A stretch of DNA of 16,058 nt, taken from positions 7,251 through 23,308 of the forward strand of contig FR903601.1 of the NCBI GenBank assembly GCA_000438115.1, in the 5' to 3' direction. The stretch is from Prevotella sp. CAG:617. GTDB taxonomy: Bacteria > Bacteroidota > Bacteroidia > Bacteroidales > Bacteroidaceae. The translations under genes were made by a program, and so were the position numbers. Position 1 is the stretch's first letter; every line of letters starts with the position of its first letter. The notes beneath the pieces are model-generated. The model saw only the letters and a program-made list of their open reading frames with translations. It ran no database searches and was not told the DNA's origin. Of this stretch, positions 14,766 to 16,058 are shown piece by piece.

Positions 14766-15959
14766 ATGAACCAATTATCTGATCGTCTGAACCGCCTGGC
14801 CCCGTCGGCCACGCTGGCCATGTCACAGAAGAGCGCCGAGCTGAAAGCCCAGGGCGTTGACGTCATCAATCTGTCAGTAGGTGAACCTGATTTCAATACC
14901 CCCGATCATATCAAGGAAGCAGCCAAGCGTGCCGTGGATGAGAACTATTCGCGTTACTCTCCCGTGCCCGGTTATCCGGCCCTGAAAAAAGCCATTGTAG
15001 ATAAACTGAAAAACGAAAACGGACTCGATTACGAGCCTTCGCAGATTATCTGTTCCAACGGTGCCAAGCAGAGTGTGTGCAACGCCGTTCTGGCGTTGGT
15101 TAATCCCGGCGACGAGGTTATCATTCCTGCCCCCTATTGGGTAAGCTATCCGCAGATGGTGCTGTTGGCCGAAGGTACGCCCGTAACGGTTGAGGTTACC
15201 ATTGAGCAGGATTTCAAGATTACGCCCGAGCAGCTTGAGGCCGCCATTACGCCCAAAACTCGTGCGCTGATTCTCTGCTCGCCGAGCAATCCTACTGGTT
15301 CTGTTTACAGCGCCGAGGAGCTCGAGGCGCTGGCCGCAGTGTTGCGCCGTCATGAAAATGTTATCGTCTTGAGCGACGAAATTTACGAGCACATCAATTA
15401 TGTGGGCCGCCATGCTTCCATTGCCTCATGCGAGGGTATGAAGGAGCGTACGGTAGTCATCAACGGTGTGTCAAAGGCTTATGCCATGACGGGATGGCGT
15501 ATCGGCTTCATCGCTGCTCCCGAATGGATTGCCAAGGGCTGCAACAAGTTGCAGGGCCAGTACACCAGCGGTCCCTGCTCGGTCAGCCAGATGGCCGCTA
15601 CGGCAGCTTTTGCCGGCGACCAGACCTGCGTGGAAACCATGCGTCAGGCCTTTGAGCGCCGCAAGAACCTGATTGTCCGCCTGGCCAAGGAAATTCCGGG
15701 CCTCGAGGTGAACGACCCGCACGGAGCCTTCTACCTCTTCCCGAAGTGCTCTTCCTTCTTCGGCAAGCGCGACGGCGACCGTGTCATCAACAACTCTACC
15801 GACTTTGCCCTTTATCTGCTTGAAGTGGCTCACGTGGCTACTGTAGGCGGCGATGCCTTCGGTTCGCCGGCATGTTTCCGCATGAGCTATGCCACCAGCG
15901 ACGAGAATATCACCGAGGCCATGCGCCGCATCAAGGAGGCTTGCGCCCGCCTGAAGTAA
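14766..15959 (+). CDS. Class I pyridoxal-phosphate aminotransferase (aspartate aminotransferase-like)
   Basis: This 397-residue cytoplasmic enzyme is a fold-type I aminotransferase of the I-gamma (AspB/AspC-like) group, likely converting aspartate and 2-oxoglutarate to oxaloacetate and glutamate. Visible active-site residues are Asn175 in SNPTG, Asp204 and Tyr207 in SDEIYEH, the Schiff-base Lys237 in SKAYAMTGWRIGF, and Arg372 in CFRMSYA, which binds the substrate alpha-carboxylate. The N-terminus, RLNRLAPSATLAMSQKSAEL with INLSVGEPDF, is typical of the group. Exact substrate choice (aspartate, prephenate or other) cannot be told from sequence. It begins 37 bases after the BI-1 gene and is probably the last gene of the unit. 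Confidence 0.94.
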   Translation: MNQLSDRLNRLAPSATLAMSQKSAELKAQGVDVINLSVGEPDFNTPDHIKEAAKRAVDENYSRYSPVPGYPALKKAIVDKLKNENGLDYEPSQIICSNGAKQSVCNAVLALVNPGDEVIIPAPYWVSYPQMVLLAEGTPVTVEVTIEQDFKITPEQLEAAITPKTRALILCSPSNPTGSVYSAEELEALAAVLRRHENVIVLSDEIYEHINYVGRHASIASCEGMKERTVVINGVSKAYAMTGWRIGFIAAPEWIAKGCNKLQGQYTSGPCSVSQMAATAAFAGDQTCVETMRQAFERRKNLIVRLAKEIPGLEVNDPHGAFYLFPKCSSFFGKRDGDRVINNSTDFALYLLEVAHVATVGGDAFGSPACFRMSYATSDENITEAMRRIKEACARLK

Positions 15960-15964
15960 CAGGC

Positions 15965-16034
15965 TTGCCGTAAGCCGTGTGGCTTGAATTCTTGCCTTCC
16001 TTGTGGAGCGCAGGTGTGGCCACGGCAAAAAATA
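15965..16034 (+). terminator. Possible terminator after the aminotransferase
   Basis: TTGCCGT (15965-15971) can pair with ACGGCAA (16022-16028), followed by AAAAATAAAATT. Inside lie a small AAGCC-GTGT-GGCTT hairpin (15972-15985) and a TGGCCA palindrome. The tail is A-rich rather than T-rich on the plus strand, so the element is uncertain, and it might instead serve an unseen minus-strand gene to the right. Confidence 0.35.
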
Positions 16035-16058
16035 AAATTCTCCCCCGACCGACCGGTA

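Overview
The window looks like a chromosomal segment from a member of the Bacteroidales (Bacteroidota); I cannot place it to genus. Four or five intergenic regions carry the phylum's -7 promoter element TAnnTTTG. Secreted proteins end in type IX secretion (Por)-like C-terminal tails, there is a BspA-type leucine-rich repeat protein, and there is a GH84 hexosaminidase of the Bacteroides type. Most of the window is fairly GC-rich. The leucine-rich-repeat locus (about 7.2-10.3 kb) is visibly more AT-rich.

Layout: (1) 159-3062, minus: a secreted GH84 beta-N-acetylglucosaminidase with two extra C-terminal repeat modules and a sorting tail, followed by two hairpins, the second a good intrinsic terminator. 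(2) 3390-3938, plus: an orphan 87-residue ORF that resembles only the tail of a secreted protein, a hairpin, and a 64-residue peptide of a type often seen as a hypothetical gene in Bacteroidales. (3) 4104-5192, plus: an integral-membrane acyltransferase with an unusual hairpin and T-run just before its start codon. (4) 5324-7063, plus: an AspT/YidE-type transporter with two central RCK_C domains. A shared bidirectional terminator at 7155-7202 separates it from (5), the convergent BspA-like leucine-rich repeat protein at 7229-9763, minus. Directly upstream of that gene lies (6), a decayed paralog at 9856-10114, in which only the signal-peptide start and the sorting tail survive, joined out of frame.

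(7) A tRNA with anticodon CAT (10484-10557, minus) has its own promoter and terminator, and is divergent from (8), a housekeeping cluster on the plus strand. This is an LptF/LptG-family permease interrupted by a single frameshift near 11765, then bifunctional RibBA, a Bax-inhibitor-1/YccA membrane protein and a class I aminotransferase. Spacings are 24-56 bases with no obvious internal promoters, so this is probably one transcription unit ending at a hairpin near the right edge.

The window holds no CRISPR array, insertion sequence, phage module or recognisable defence or secondary-metabolite cluster. The points most worth a second look are the deletion-derived leucine-rich-repeat remnant and the hairpin leader it leaves in front of the intact gene, the frameshift in a normally important lipopolysaccharide export gene, the orphan tail plus small peptide pair, and the terminator-like hairpin overlapping the acyltransferase promoter and start.
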